Below, piece by piece: positions 1-10,219 of a stretch of 64,000 bases of DNA (positions within the stretch are counted from its first letter, which is position 1; every line of letters begins with the position of its first letter). The position numbers and the translations under genes were made by a program. The notes beneath the pieces are model-generated. The model made no database searches, was not told where the DNA came from, and was given only the letters and a program-made list of their open reading frames with translations. Source of the stretch: Plectrocnemia conspersa. Lineage: Eukaryota > Arthropoda > Insecta > Trichoptera > Polycentropodidae. The DNA is taken from positions 310,001 to 374,000 of the forward strand of contig VTFK01000224.1 of the NCBI GenBank assembly GCA_009617715.1, given 5' to 3'.

Positions 1-52
1 GCCAGACCAGAAAAGCGTGTCGCCCATACCGATCACGGAGATCAGTCAAATC
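1..52 (+). CDS. Candidate 3' end of an upstream coding exon (possibly TRAF4), cut by window edge
   Basis: From position 2 the sequence reads open for 17 codons (ending ITEISQI) and meets a good splice donor, GTAAGA, at 53. The exon would end in phase 0. The first certain TRAF4 exon at 19405 also begins in phase 0, as do all later TRAF4 introns, so this could be the exon before it, separated by a 19.35-kb intron. Only 52 bases are visible and no domain can be recognised, so both the coding call and the link to TRAF4 are inference. A cDNA would decide. Confidence 0.3.
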
Positions 53-865
53 GTAAGAGAAACTTTTATAAAACTTTTTTTTTGAGTTTTCCACAAGTAT
101 TTCTCCTTCATATTTCTGACGTATTCGTGTATGTGGCATTGTTATTACATCAACAATATAAAAAGCGATAACACCACATCACTTAAACCGCATCCTTTCT
201 AGATTTAATCGTAGAATTTTTAAACGATTGCATCATTATTAAAAGTCCAAGATCAAGCAGCGGTATTTGTATTATATATAAATATTTGTTGTCAATTGCA
301 ATTTATGAGTATTAGCAGTGTGGATTTTTCAACGTTATTATGTGCCCTTTCTGTATTTAGCAATCGTATATACCTGCGTCGACAGGTGAGTTCTTGTTCT
401 CAAACGTTACACAACCTGCGACCGAGCCTTATTAACCTTTCTACTGCCGTAAGGACGCGGTGTCCTTTTTCAAACATTCGTTATTATATTAATTGAACCA
501 GTATTTAATTCAAACTGTATACATAGTAACCTACAAAATATGGTTGCTATGTATTTGTTGTAACTTTCATTTGTTTATATATATGTAAAAATCAATAAAA
601 AATACCAAAGGGTACGTTATTAAATCTGGTGTCTACTAATTTTAGTGGGTCATATTTATTTTCAACAAAATAAAAACCGGTCCATAAGCAACTATTATTT
701 ATAAATCATTTATAATGCAGACATCAAAAAACGGTAGATGCAGAACAAAGAACATGTTTATGATAATATTTTTATGCATTTTATAAACTTACGTTGTAAC
801 GTGTCTTACAAAGCGGTAAACACAATCAACAATAAAGTTAATAGTGTATATGTATGTATGTGCAC

Positions 866-982
866 ATGGACGTCATTTGGGGGGAAGGGTCAAACAATGC
901 ATTTAATGAAATACTATGAATTTAAATGAAAGCGAAATATATAAAAAAATTCTGACTGGCCAGCTTTTTCCAGGGGGTCTAT
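866..982 (-). repeat. MITE-A copy 3 (reverse orientation, one end eroded)
   Basis: Begins with CATGGACGTCATTT, identical to the end of the copy at 6131. It then carries an ATTTAATGAAATACTATGAA block and a CTGGCCAGCTTTTTCCAGGG block in the same order as the reverse complement of 6131-6279. No transposase is present. The element is a short non-autonomous DNA element; the superfamily is not determined. Confidence 0.55.
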
Positions 983-1044
983 GAAGTTTCTATTCTCAAA
1001 TTATTCCTCAATTAAAAATTTAAAAAAACGTATCTCAAAAATAT

Positions 1045-1125
1045 TTTTTTAAATATAGCGAAATACATTTTCACCGGTAGATATATATTTTTACCAGTGA
1101 AAGTTTAATTTATCTGGCAGGGGCT
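1045..1125 (-). repeat. AT-rich interspersed repeat (family F2), partial copy
   Basis: A block with alternating TTTCACC / ACCAGTGAAA motifs, ending TTATCTGGCAGGGGCTAGTAA. It corresponds to the reverse complement of the block at about 5970-6065 and resembles those at 5480-5560 and 13260-13500. A short exact match to the centre of the foldback element (GGAACGCTCGGTAAC) follows at 1183-1197. Confidence 0.45.
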
Positions 1126-1560
1126 AGTAACATTTTAACCAACTTTTGTTCCCCTCCCCGCTTTGGAAAAAAATAAATCAGTAGGAACGCTCGGTAACAA
1201 TGTATTAATTGAGCACTTTAGCTAAATATGTCGCTAACATCCCTTTTTATTACTTACATTCCGTCACCTTCTGTCGGCCTTCTTACGCATATCCACCAAT
1301 CCCTAACTAACTTTTCCAAAGTTTCCCCGCTAATATTTGGTCATGAAAGTGTCTTGTTGTGATTAAAGTAGTTAAGTGACTGCCAACCTTATTTTATTGG
1401 TACGCGAGGCAATATTCGACGCTTACTGATTTTACCATTGCGAATATTAAAAATTGCATTCCAAATTTTAATGTTTATTAAATAAAAGTATTGTCCTAAT
1501 TATCGCAAATAGATAATATATGTTATATTATATTTACATATTGAAAAAATACTGCACTTC

Positions 1561-1961
1561 GTTTCATTTAATAGAGTCACTTTGAGGCTTATCTCATATT
1601 TCACAACGGTATTTCCGCTTGCGTTGAACAAAGTTATCATATGCGCTCCAACTACCTCATCGTTATGTCGACACTCGCAGCGCACGGACTTCTTCAAATT
1701 GTTATCGCTATACATATGCTCGTAAATTTTAACGGTTAATAAATTATTGATTTTGATAGCTATTTCAACATAAAAAAAATATAGTAACATTTCTAATTTC
1801 TCTAAATTTGTTTAAAACATAGAAAGGAGTGATGCTAAGTATATCTAACGTATATCCGCATCTTGTACTTTAGAGCAAATTGGTGGGGGCGAACACCCAA
1901 AGTTGTCATCTCTGTTGACATCAAAGTTGATAGACCTCAAAGTGACTCTGTTAAATGAAAC
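1561..1961. repeat. 27-bp inverted repeat pair enclosing a coding-like segment
   Basis: 1561-1587 and 1935-1961 are reverse complements over 27 bp with one mismatch. Read on opposite strands, both arms encode the peptide LKVTLLNET (minus strand in a 96-codon open frame at 1500-1790; plus strand at 1931-1961). The 96-codon frame matches no family I know. This may be an inverted duplication of a gene or transposon fragment, or the ends of an unknown element of about 400 bp. Confidence 0.4.
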
Positions 1962-2076
1962 TGACTATAGATTAAGGGTATATGCTTTTTCAAACGAACA
2001 TACTATCATTGTTTGATAACGACTAGAATATATTGAACCACAAAGTGAAAAATATCTTAACTGCACATTTTTATTA

Positions 2077-2111
2077 CGAGTTACTTATGTGCTTGCCACA
2101 TAAGTAACTCG
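2077..2111. repeat. Perfect 15-bp hairpin
   Basis: CGAGTTACTTATGTG (2077-2091) and its exact reverse complement (2097-2111) are separated by the five bases CTTGC. No neighbouring gene or repeat copy explains it. Its function is unknown. Confidence 0.7.
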
Positions 2112-2997
2112 TTAGCTTCGGGAAACGCATATATGCGTCATTCATTGTTGATACACAATTTTACATATAAATTAAGTTATGATTTCATACAATAGTTTCA
2201 ATCTATTGAGAGTCATAATTTAAACGAGTAGGTATTTTCAGATAATGTTGAGACGTACCTATTGATTTATTTATTTTTAAATGATAAATAAAAGTTCAGT
2301 TGCAAAATTTGTTACAAAAATATTTATAAAAAAAGCGAAGTATAAATTAAGAATTATTGATAATTTTTTTTCCCAATTATATGATAATAAATGGTACTTG
2401 TAACTCTAGTTAGCTCATTATTGAGTCTAATCCGCTGCGTTGTTTCAAAAAAAATTGTAGCTCCGTTGTAAAATTTATGGAAATAAAAAACGTTTTTTAA
2501 ATTTTTTTTTTTAAATACAATAAAAGAAAAGTGAAGAGGGCAACAATGTAGTACAATAGTTTTTAAATAATTTTAAAATGAAAGTAACTTTTTTTACACA
2601 TTTGTATATACAGAAATCTATCTTACCGCCTTGCTAGACGATTTTTTTTAATTATAGTAACTTCATGATAAAAAGAGGCTATTCTGTGTCATGAATATGT
2701 GGAAGAATTAAATAAACATATGAATCAATTTATACAAATATCGCTATTTCCTATGATTCAGCTGCAATTGGGAAAATAATAGATAAATTTGTAAATGTCA
2801 ATTTATCTCAAAACTACATTTTATCAGTTAACATGTTCTTGTCTTGGGATCTTAATTTTTTTAGCTTTGCAGCTTGCAGGGAATTAGAGAAATTATCTGG
2901 ATAGCCATATGTCTTTTATTGTACAGATGTGTATCCCTCAATAGTTTCTAAGGTTGCCGACTTTGTCTTAAATCAGGAACACGTGCGATTTTGAAAC

Positions 2998-3035
2998 AAA
3001 ACCACAGAATAGATAGATTATTTATTCTGCGGTTT
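2998..3035. repeat. 13-bp imperfect hairpin
   Basis: AAACCACAGAATA (2998-3010) pairs with TATTCTGCGGTTT (3023-3035) across a 12-base loop, with one G-T-type mismatch. It may be a decayed MITE or a chance structure in AT-rich DNA. Confidence 0.4.
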
Positions 3036-3124
3036 TTTCTCACATACTATATTCTCAGAATCACATCTGGACACAATTTGTTCGAAATTATTTATTAAAC
3101 AACAAAACGGTGCATTGAATGCGA

Positions 3125-3480
3125 TCGAAAGGGGTTGAAAATCGTCCATATACCAAATGACTCATGCAGACCGGGCAGCCTCAAATGCCCGATCAATGAC
3201 GTGTTCACGGCCGTTAACAGGTTTATACATAATTTAGTCCGCGGTTTTTTTTTCGTTTTCATCGCGCGACGTTGAACTTTGATTTAAAAATTATCGCTCA
3301 ATGGGACGCATCGCTCGCGTCGCCGCGATCGATTGGTCCAAAGAGGCTTTTTGTCGATCAGCGTAATTGAGACACGTTCGCCCTTCGCCGATTATTTATT
3401 TAGCGACTGACCGATATCGACGAGACCGGAACGACCGGTCTTTTTCCAGTCTCAACACGTAGACATGTCGACCATTGTCC
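3125..3480. promoter_or_regulatory. CpG-richer island, possible intronic regulatory element
   Basis: Base composition changes abruptly from AT-rich flanks to a CG-dense stretch with many CG dinucleotides (for example around 3300-3345 and 3420-3445). There is no open frame of useful length and no repeat copy elsewhere in the window. A conserved enhancer or promoter is one reading; an old unrecognised transposon is another. Confidence 0.25.
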
Positions 3481-4439
3481 GCCCAATTTATATTGCATTG
3501 TATGAAAACCAAATTTAAATAATAAAAAAATATTAGTGCCTCGTGTATTTTATTATTTTAAAATGGCCGCTCCATACATATTAATGTCAAATTCAAATAA
3601 TATTATTTTGGCTATGGCCAACTTTTATTACTTTATTTTTAATCGCGTCTCCCAAAAAAACTCTATTGTTTACTTTATCAATAAGCAGACTTTTAACTAT
3701 TAAATTAACACTATTATTATTATTATTTTAATATAATACATAAGCCGTTGTTTTTGAAAGTGGTGTAAGTCCATTTATCCATACATTGAGATATTTAGGC
3801 TGGCCGTACATGCACGGTTTCCTTATTAGATTTCCTAATAATTGTGTTGAAGAAGAATGTATGTAAGGCAGTAAACTCATCAATTATGATTATTACGAAT
3901 GGACTTATTCCACTTTCAACAAAAACATTTCTATAATAACAGTTTTCAGTTCCACTTCTTTTGATTTAATGTCCTTCTTTGTCCTCCTTAAACGAAAAAA
4001 TCAAAATGCCCTTTTTTTATTTAGCTCCCATACCAATTTGTCTTCCTCGAATAAAAATTTCAAGATTGTTTTTGAACAAAACTTTCCGAAATTACTTTTT
4101 TTAGCTCCCGCAGCAATAATGACCTTTCTATTTTTAGTGTCCGATATTTTCAAAATCTGGTCACCTTATTTATGACAATATTTTTTAACTACCAAGACTG
4201 CGAAAAATCTGAATATATGTATGTTTTGTGGACCGCGTTCATTTTTAGTGGGATCGCTGGCATCCAGAAACATATCATCTTTATTTATTATATGTATATA
4301 CTATGTACATACATATATAAATACAGACGTGTGAATGCTCATACACATACATATGTATTATACGTACATGGAAGCTTCAGAAGCAGACATTTTTCGTTTA
4401 TTTTAAATATAGATCTGACTATATTATGTAAACAAACCG

Positions 4440-4830
4440 ACGTTAACCAGCAAGAGTGGCGGGAGATATCTATAAAAATAATCCTCGGTTGCGCGCCGAG
4501 CATCTTCTATTCATTCCGCTATGATGTTGAAGCTCATGCTCCGCCATCGATCTTATTTTTAACCTTTAACTTGTCTTTTTACGAGCTTACTACTACGACT
4601 CACGCACGACGACCACCCGAATCTTTTGACTGTTGAAACGTTGCATAACGGAACGGGTGATTCGATTGCCTTTAGCGCGTGGGACAGGCAGGTATACTAG
4701 TTTCACCTGACTCGAGTGTCACAGTTGCTGATGGCGGTGACGTCACAGGGTCAGTGTTTCGCGAGAATTTCGCGAATTGGCACAGTGTGCGCATTCCGTT
4801 GTACACGAATCACACGTTGACTGAAATCAT
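4440..4830. promoter_or_regulatory. GC-richer island with a CRE-type TGACGTCA site
   Basis: A full palindromic CRE/ATF octamer TGACGTCA lies at about 4738-4745, followed by TCGCGAGAATTTCGCGA. The area is markedly more CG-rich than its flanks. Overlapping open frames (for example 4172-4636) have biased, tyrosine-rich composition and look accidental. Regulatory function is an inference from composition and one motif. Confidence 0.25.
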
Positions 4831-5232
4831 TATGATACACGTTGAACATTGAAGTAAAATAAATTTCAGTTCTATCGGTATCTTCTTAATATACAGGGTC
4901 TTTTATTCTCAATTAATGTACCATTTAGTATTATTATTAAAATAAAATTTGAATCTAGCCGAAAACAGACCGAATATATATTCTGCAGCGATAGTTCTGC
5001 TTATGAATATAGAAAGTAAACTATTTTTGCTACCAGATGGATACAATTATGTTATTCGTTATTACCGCCTATGTTTATTTCGTGTAAACTTCGTAGTATT
5101 CTGACAGTTTTTTGTTTATTAAAACTACGTTTTCGGGCGTTTATTGTTGATCCAAGTAGAAAGATAAAATAACTTCATTGAATAAATTTGACGTTATTTT
5201 TTTATTGATATATAAGTAGTATTAGACATTTT

Positions 5233-5580
5233 TTATTCGTGTAGGTTAGGTTTGGGTTTGAACAGGAAATAAACGTTTCGAAACTGTTAATTTGGGTTTC
5301 ATTGTCATCTTAGAGCAGCGTATAATTTCACTAACGAATTAACCAAACCCAACGTTCAAGTTGGGTTTGGCTAAATCGTGAAGTTAAGTTTGGGTTTGAA
5401 CATAAAATAAACGTTTCGCAACTATTAAATTGTATTAGAGCATATAATTTCACTTGGCAAAAGCAACATATTAGCGCCTAACAGTAAAATTATATTTTCG
5501 CTAGTAGAAATATCTACTGGTGAATATGTATTTGGACTTCACTAGTGAAAATATAACTTTACACATTCTCTGTAACACTT
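5233..5580 (+). repeat. F2 interspersed repeat, with internal duplication
   Basis: Contains GGTTTGGGTTTGAACAG...ACGTTTCG followed by a TATAATTTCACT block, repeated again in degenerate form at about 5390-5455, and then TTGGACTTCACTAGTGAAAA near 5530. Similar strings occur at 13150-13345, 15470-15570, 15900-15945 and 58855-58945. The unit has no coding capacity and carries small palindromes of the TTCACTAGTGAA type. Confidence 0.6.
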
Positions 5581-5713
5581 TATAAATAATGATAATTATG
5601 TAAATGTAGTATATCCATACGTATAGAAAAGTTGAAATTATATAATTTTACTAGCTGGTGTTGAAAATGTATTCCGATAATATTTCACTGAAATAAATTT
5701 CCGGTTTAGAATC

Positions 5714-5878
5714 AAGGACATAATTTCAGCAAAAGTTATTAGACAGTCAGTTGTCGTTTTTTTTAACATTTCGATTTTAATAAAATTCGTAGTATTTATT
5801 TCGTTAAATGACATGCTTTTTTCTAGCCAAATTTTCTCGGGGGAAACAAAACCCCTCCTCCCTAAATTACGTCCCTGC
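5714..5878 (+). mobile_element. MITE-A copy 1
   Basis: About 165 bp bounded by CAAGGACATAATTT at the left and AAATTACGTCCCTG at the right, which form a 14-bp terminal inverted repeat with a few mismatches. The internal block TTAACATTTCGATTTTAATAAAATTC matches the element at 6131. It is non-autonomous; a clear target-site duplication could not be assigned. Confidence 0.6.
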
Positions 5879-5934
5879 TGTGAAAGTTATTTTAGTCATT
5901 TATACATCGCATGTAAATATATAATGATAAGTTG

Positions 5935-6065
5935 TAAATGTATATATTACTACATATGGAGATTTAAATTCATATAATTTTACTAGCAACTGCCAGATAA
6001 ATTATATTTTTACTGGTGAAAATGTATTTAAATATAATTTCACTGATATAAAATATTTTTAAAAA
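5935..6065 (+). repeat. F2 repeat fragment between two MITE-A copies
   Basis: Carries TATAATTTTACTAGC, CTGCCAGATAAATTATATTT and TACTGGTGAAAATGTAT, all of which recur around 13430-13500 and, inverted, at 1045-1125. It sits between the MITE-A copies at 5714 and 6131, suggesting repeated insertion into the same neighbourhood. Confidence 0.5.
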
Positions 6066-6130
6066 TATTTCCGGGATAGATTTTTTAAAATTTTCTTTGA
6101 GGGATAACCCGAGAATTTCTTGCTTATAAT

Positions 6131-6279
6131 CATGGACGTCATTTCAGCTTTTTCCAGGGAGGGGCAAACGCTGGCCAGTTAGTGGTATTTTTTAATATTT
6201 CGATTTCATTGAGATTCATAATATTTCATTAAATTACAAATACTTCCACATGCTCTCCTCCTGAAATAACGTCCCTGAT
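6131..6279 (+). mobile_element. MITE-A copy 2
   Basis: 149 bp with ends CATGGACGTCATTT and AAATAACGTCCCTG (terminal inverted repeats). It shares internal blocks with 5714-5878 and with 866-982 (reverse orientation). No coding capacity; the autonomous partner is not in the window. Confidence 0.65.
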
Positions 6280-6499
6280 GATCTACTTGTGATACTGACT
6301 TTCATTATAGTCTCATATATCGCCATGATGCCGCATAAATCGAAAATGTTTGGTGGATCCCAACTCATTAATTAAAAGTAACTTTAGTCTATCAATCTTT
6401 AGAGTTAGTATATGGTGATAATTCACTTGGATTCAACTCGATAACTGATGAACAAAGAACACGCATATTACAAGTCTGTCATCTATTAAAATCGACTTA

Positions 6500-8400
6500 A
6501 AAAGTCTGATTGCGGTAGAATAAATCTCGTTCGTGTCTCGAGGCCTTCTCGGCCATCGATCGGTGCATCTGTCTCCTTATCTTATATAATAATACAACAC
6601 GCGACTGAATTGTGTAATTACCATTATGTTCGCAGTGACTTTCTCTGTGCTCTTTGCGCAATGTGTCTCTCTCTCGATAAAAGATCGAAAAAATTCGCCA
6701 CGTGTGAGAAAAATCCGTCGTCGCCATCCGACATTTGTTCGCCAGCTGCGCTGATTCGACATGTCTGGAATCGCGAACTTTTTTTTATACGATCTAATCT
6801 TCTTGGCGACTTGTAAGATTGCACATCGAACCTGGTTGCAGTCTGCTTCGGCCGATGCACTTTGCATAACGGTCGGCATTCCTGAAATCGCATTGTTGCG
6901 CGATTAGCGATGTGACCGCCGAGCGAAACCTCTCTAGGCTGTTGGCTCACTGATAAAGTGTTGTTAAGGTTGAATGAAAGTTCAACGTGGTTGCACTTGT
7001 ATGGGGGCGTGTTGAAATCCGATTGAAATGGCCACAAGAAGGGTTTTAAAATAACTTTGTTCCAAAACATTTACTATATGTTGTGTGTATATATTCCATG
7101 CTGACAGTATCGATAGCGCTATTTATGGGACACATTTCACGATTGCGTAATTAATTAGAAAATGGCGTTTTACTTAATCCATTAGAATGTCTCGGGAAAG
7201 CTCGCGACGCCCACGAGATCTCGTAAAGTAGCGTAATCGAGCCTGACATTGTGCCATCTGATGACATACACAATCTAAAGATTCTATCTGAGAATTTTGA
7301 ATGCACTTAATTTATGTTTAAAAGTCACAGACGGCAGATAAGATCTACAAGTGGCATAATGCGGGTCAATTGTGAAATATAAATTGGGGTGCAAAGTATT
7401 ATACTCGAGGGTCAGCTGCGAACCCTCTTACGAGTATATAATTACAGTTTGGACCTTCGCAGAGATTGCGATGATCTATGGACTATTATGAATCTAGGTT
7501 TTATGCTTCGCATAGTCTGTTAATCGCTCTTATCAATCTTAATTGTTAGCGAGTCATTGATTAAATGAGGATAATAGCGCAACGATTAGGTTGAAAGTCG
7601 TATAATAAGGACCCGTTCGATCCTGGCGTATCCGTTGGAGCAATTTTGTATAATATATAAGTATAGCATCATGCCCCGGGGCTATCTACCGTGGGAGCTC
7701 GAGCGTCAGCTGCTCGAGCAAAACGAAAACGAAAAAAGTCATCGTCGATCGACAACCTTTTTTCGGTGGTGTCTATCTTACACGCAGAGCTAGTCTAGAA
7801 AACCGGTCGAAAGCTATAGAGCGGAAAGCTTCTGTGATACCTGTTCGCTCACCTGCACAACACCCATTAGCTCTCGTGTGCTATGATCAATTTTTATTAA
7901 GACGCCAAAGACAGTCACGCCAAAGGGTCATTTCGAAGCTGCTCTGCATCACACGTGTACACTCCTATTATAAATCATTTTTAAGCATAACACCTCAAAT
8001 TACACTGAGCCCTTGTTTATCTTCAAGCAGGGCTCATCTTTGTACAGATAACACACTATAGATAATTGTCCCTACGATGCACTGACCCCAGGTGCGTATC
8101 AAAAAAAATGTACTCGAGTTAATCGTCTTGAAAAAAAATTATCTGGATGACCCACCTGGTGCACCTGAGGTCTTTTTTGGGTGGATCATTAGAGTCACTG
8201 GCCGGTACGAGTTGTTCTCACACAGAACCCCTCATTTACAGAAGTGGGGTGCTTCTTTGTTGGTCGGAAAACGGATAATGTGTACGATAAAGCCCCCGGG
8301 GCCTTCGTGCCCGTGGGCGGGGGCCCCGGACGGGCCTCGGCAGGTGGACGAGCCGTATATGGCGTGCACCACTTTTTTTTTTATTTATTCACCGAATTAA
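6500..8400. other. GC-richer non-coding stretch with overlapping chance frames
   Basis: Several frames of 68-148 codons stay open here, but they overlap on both strands (6497-7070) and show no domain, which is typical of locally higher GC lowering stop-codon density. 7195-7830 is CpG-rich. 8287-8345 is a short, extremely G/C-rich run with CCCCCGGGG and GGGGGCCCCGG blocks, and a second GGGCCC-type motif lies near 8860. The G/C blocks resemble ends of some DNA transposons but have no partner end that I can find. Confidence 0.3.
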
Positions 8401-8924
8401 ATTAAAACTCGACTTAGGATTTACACATTTTAACATGTTTGTAATTATTGCCCAAGAGTTTAAAGGTCGCGCGAAAGACGCCCACGTTTGTAGAAGAAAA
8501 AGCTGGCGTTGAACCCTGTCTGTGGCATCGATTTAAATGCAAACTAGTCATTCTGTAATGCATACAACGTGGTGGACGCTTTGTCATTTCTCAAAAGAAC
8601 ATTGAACGGTCACAATATGACCGCAATGTGCATAATGTGCGTATTTTAAGTACATCGTGCCCTTCGCATACCTAATGTGCGATCTTTAGACCGATTGCGA
8701 CTCAAGAAGATGTAAAACAACTCTTTCAACCTTACTCAAAAGCAACAAATTAAACAATCAAAGCATCTGCTATTCGCTTACTTGTCAATGTATTTGCTGA
8801 AGCAGCAAAAATTTGTTCTAGTTGCTTGTACAATATAAAGGGCCACCGAGAGCGAACCCGGGCCCTGGGAAAACAATGATTCCGGGCCTCATGACAAAAA
8901 TGATATTTTATATATATTTTTTTA

Positions 8925-9012
8925 TCATGTCGGCGCCGACACGATTTTATTGCTTTTGACGTAGATTTTTGCCTTCTGAGAAGTGATAATTGTTTTTTAC
9001 GCTCTATTATTT
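8925..9012 (+). repeat. Foldback element FB-1, single arm
   Basis: TCGGCGCCGACACGATTTTA, then TTGCTTTTGACGT and CTTCTGAGAAGTGATAATTG, match one arm of the palindromes at 50090-50327 and 58405-58641. The opposite arm is missing, so this is a half-element. Confidence 0.65.
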
Positions 9013-9439
9013 GCGCCCCTTTCGATCTGAAAGTCCCAACTCAACGTAATTCATGAAAAACAAGGGTTTTCGAAGTTTTCGTTCGCGATCCGGTCTTTCT
9101 TCTTCCATGTCCCAGTACCGTTTAGTTTGAAAAACGCTATTCTAAAGCATGCACGCACTATGTGATCACTAGGGAAATTATATTAAGCGCAGCGTTTTCA
9201 CTTTAATCTCAGATGGTTTTTGATGCTCGGACCCTAGATGTATAACTTATTCGTCCACCGCGTTGTATTAGTATGAACATCCTGGTGAGAATCAATGGGA
9301 AACTTACAAACAGCATTCAGTAATGGGCTGAGTGATTCAAAACGAATGTCACGCACACAATGAGCTTCCAACTCGATAGATAATGAGCTCGCAAAAAAAC
9401 GACCTTAACATTTTGCGCTCCGTTTATTTTTAAAAGTAT

Positions 9440-9660
9440 TGTCAATTAGGCGAGAAAAATATTTTTGTTACCTCCCCTCGTTAATTGCCATCGTTTGACA
9501 ATTGCCCGCGACGACCGCCATATAAAGCTCGTCTGCAGAAAACCACTCTTTGCTGTCAAAACATTAAATGAGGCCCGCTGCGGTCATTAAGCATCGAAAT
9601 TAGCATTCAGAAGTGATAACTGCCGTTTTCGCGTAGGCGCCGCGACAACCTGTAAAAAGC
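9440..9660. promoter_or_regulatory. GC-richer island, possible regulatory DNA
   Basis: A compositional island (CCCGCGACGACCGCCATATA near 9505, GGCGCCGCGAC near 9635) without coding potential. It contains repeated GCCAT-type words. A regulatory role is speculative. Confidence 0.18.
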
Positions 9661-9849
9661 ATACAGTATTTACAAACCTGCCGCTTTTTATTCGACCTAT
9701 GGCCAAATTTTGTAATGTCGTTATAAAAGCAAACGACGCAAAGCTTTTACGTCAGTGCTTTTCAAATTCGGACATGGTATAATACGCGTCATAAAAGCTT
9801 TTCATATTCGTGCGTATAATTTTATTATTAATCAATTACACATGCAGTG

Positions 9850-10215
9850 CTGCCAATCATAGCATATTTCAAAATAAGGGATAACTTTGTCAACTTCGCG
9901 CATGCGCATCTTATTAATCTTCGTGTGGAATGTAATGCCCCATTTATTAAATGTATTAATTATTTTTTAGTGTTGCCAATAATAGCCGATCACTTACCTA
10001 TTCGACAATCAAAGTGTGTGTTTACATACATGAATTTAAATTTATCGCATGCGCGTATTGTGTTTGTTTCTCGCTGTGAATGTTAATGCCTGATCATGTG
10101 TCAACGATTTGGTCTAAAGAATAATTAATTGTTTCTAATAATTGAACCTAAACAGTGTTCTTTCTTTGTGTGAAATTTAATTCATGGTCAATGATTTGGC
10201 CCAAAGAACGCCTCG
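9850..10215 (+). repeat. Local degenerate direct duplications
   Basis: TGCTGCCAATCATAGC (about 9849) recurs as TGTTGCCAATAATAGCC (about 9971), each followed by a CGCATGCGC-type word. TGTCAACGATTTGGTCTAAAGAA (about 10098) recurs as GGTCAATGATTTGGCCCAAAGAA (about 10187). Together they suggest an old local duplication of 90-120 bp units. Confidence 0.35.
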
Positions 10216-10219
10216 TGCA

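Noticed and set aside
4172..4636. 154-codon plus-strand frame
   Set aside because: Tyr/Ile/His-rich simple composition built partly on TATG/CATA repeats; no domain or splice support.
6497..7070. Four overlapping open frames on both strands
   Set aside because: They overlap in several frames and show no domain; the local GC rise explains the lack of stops.
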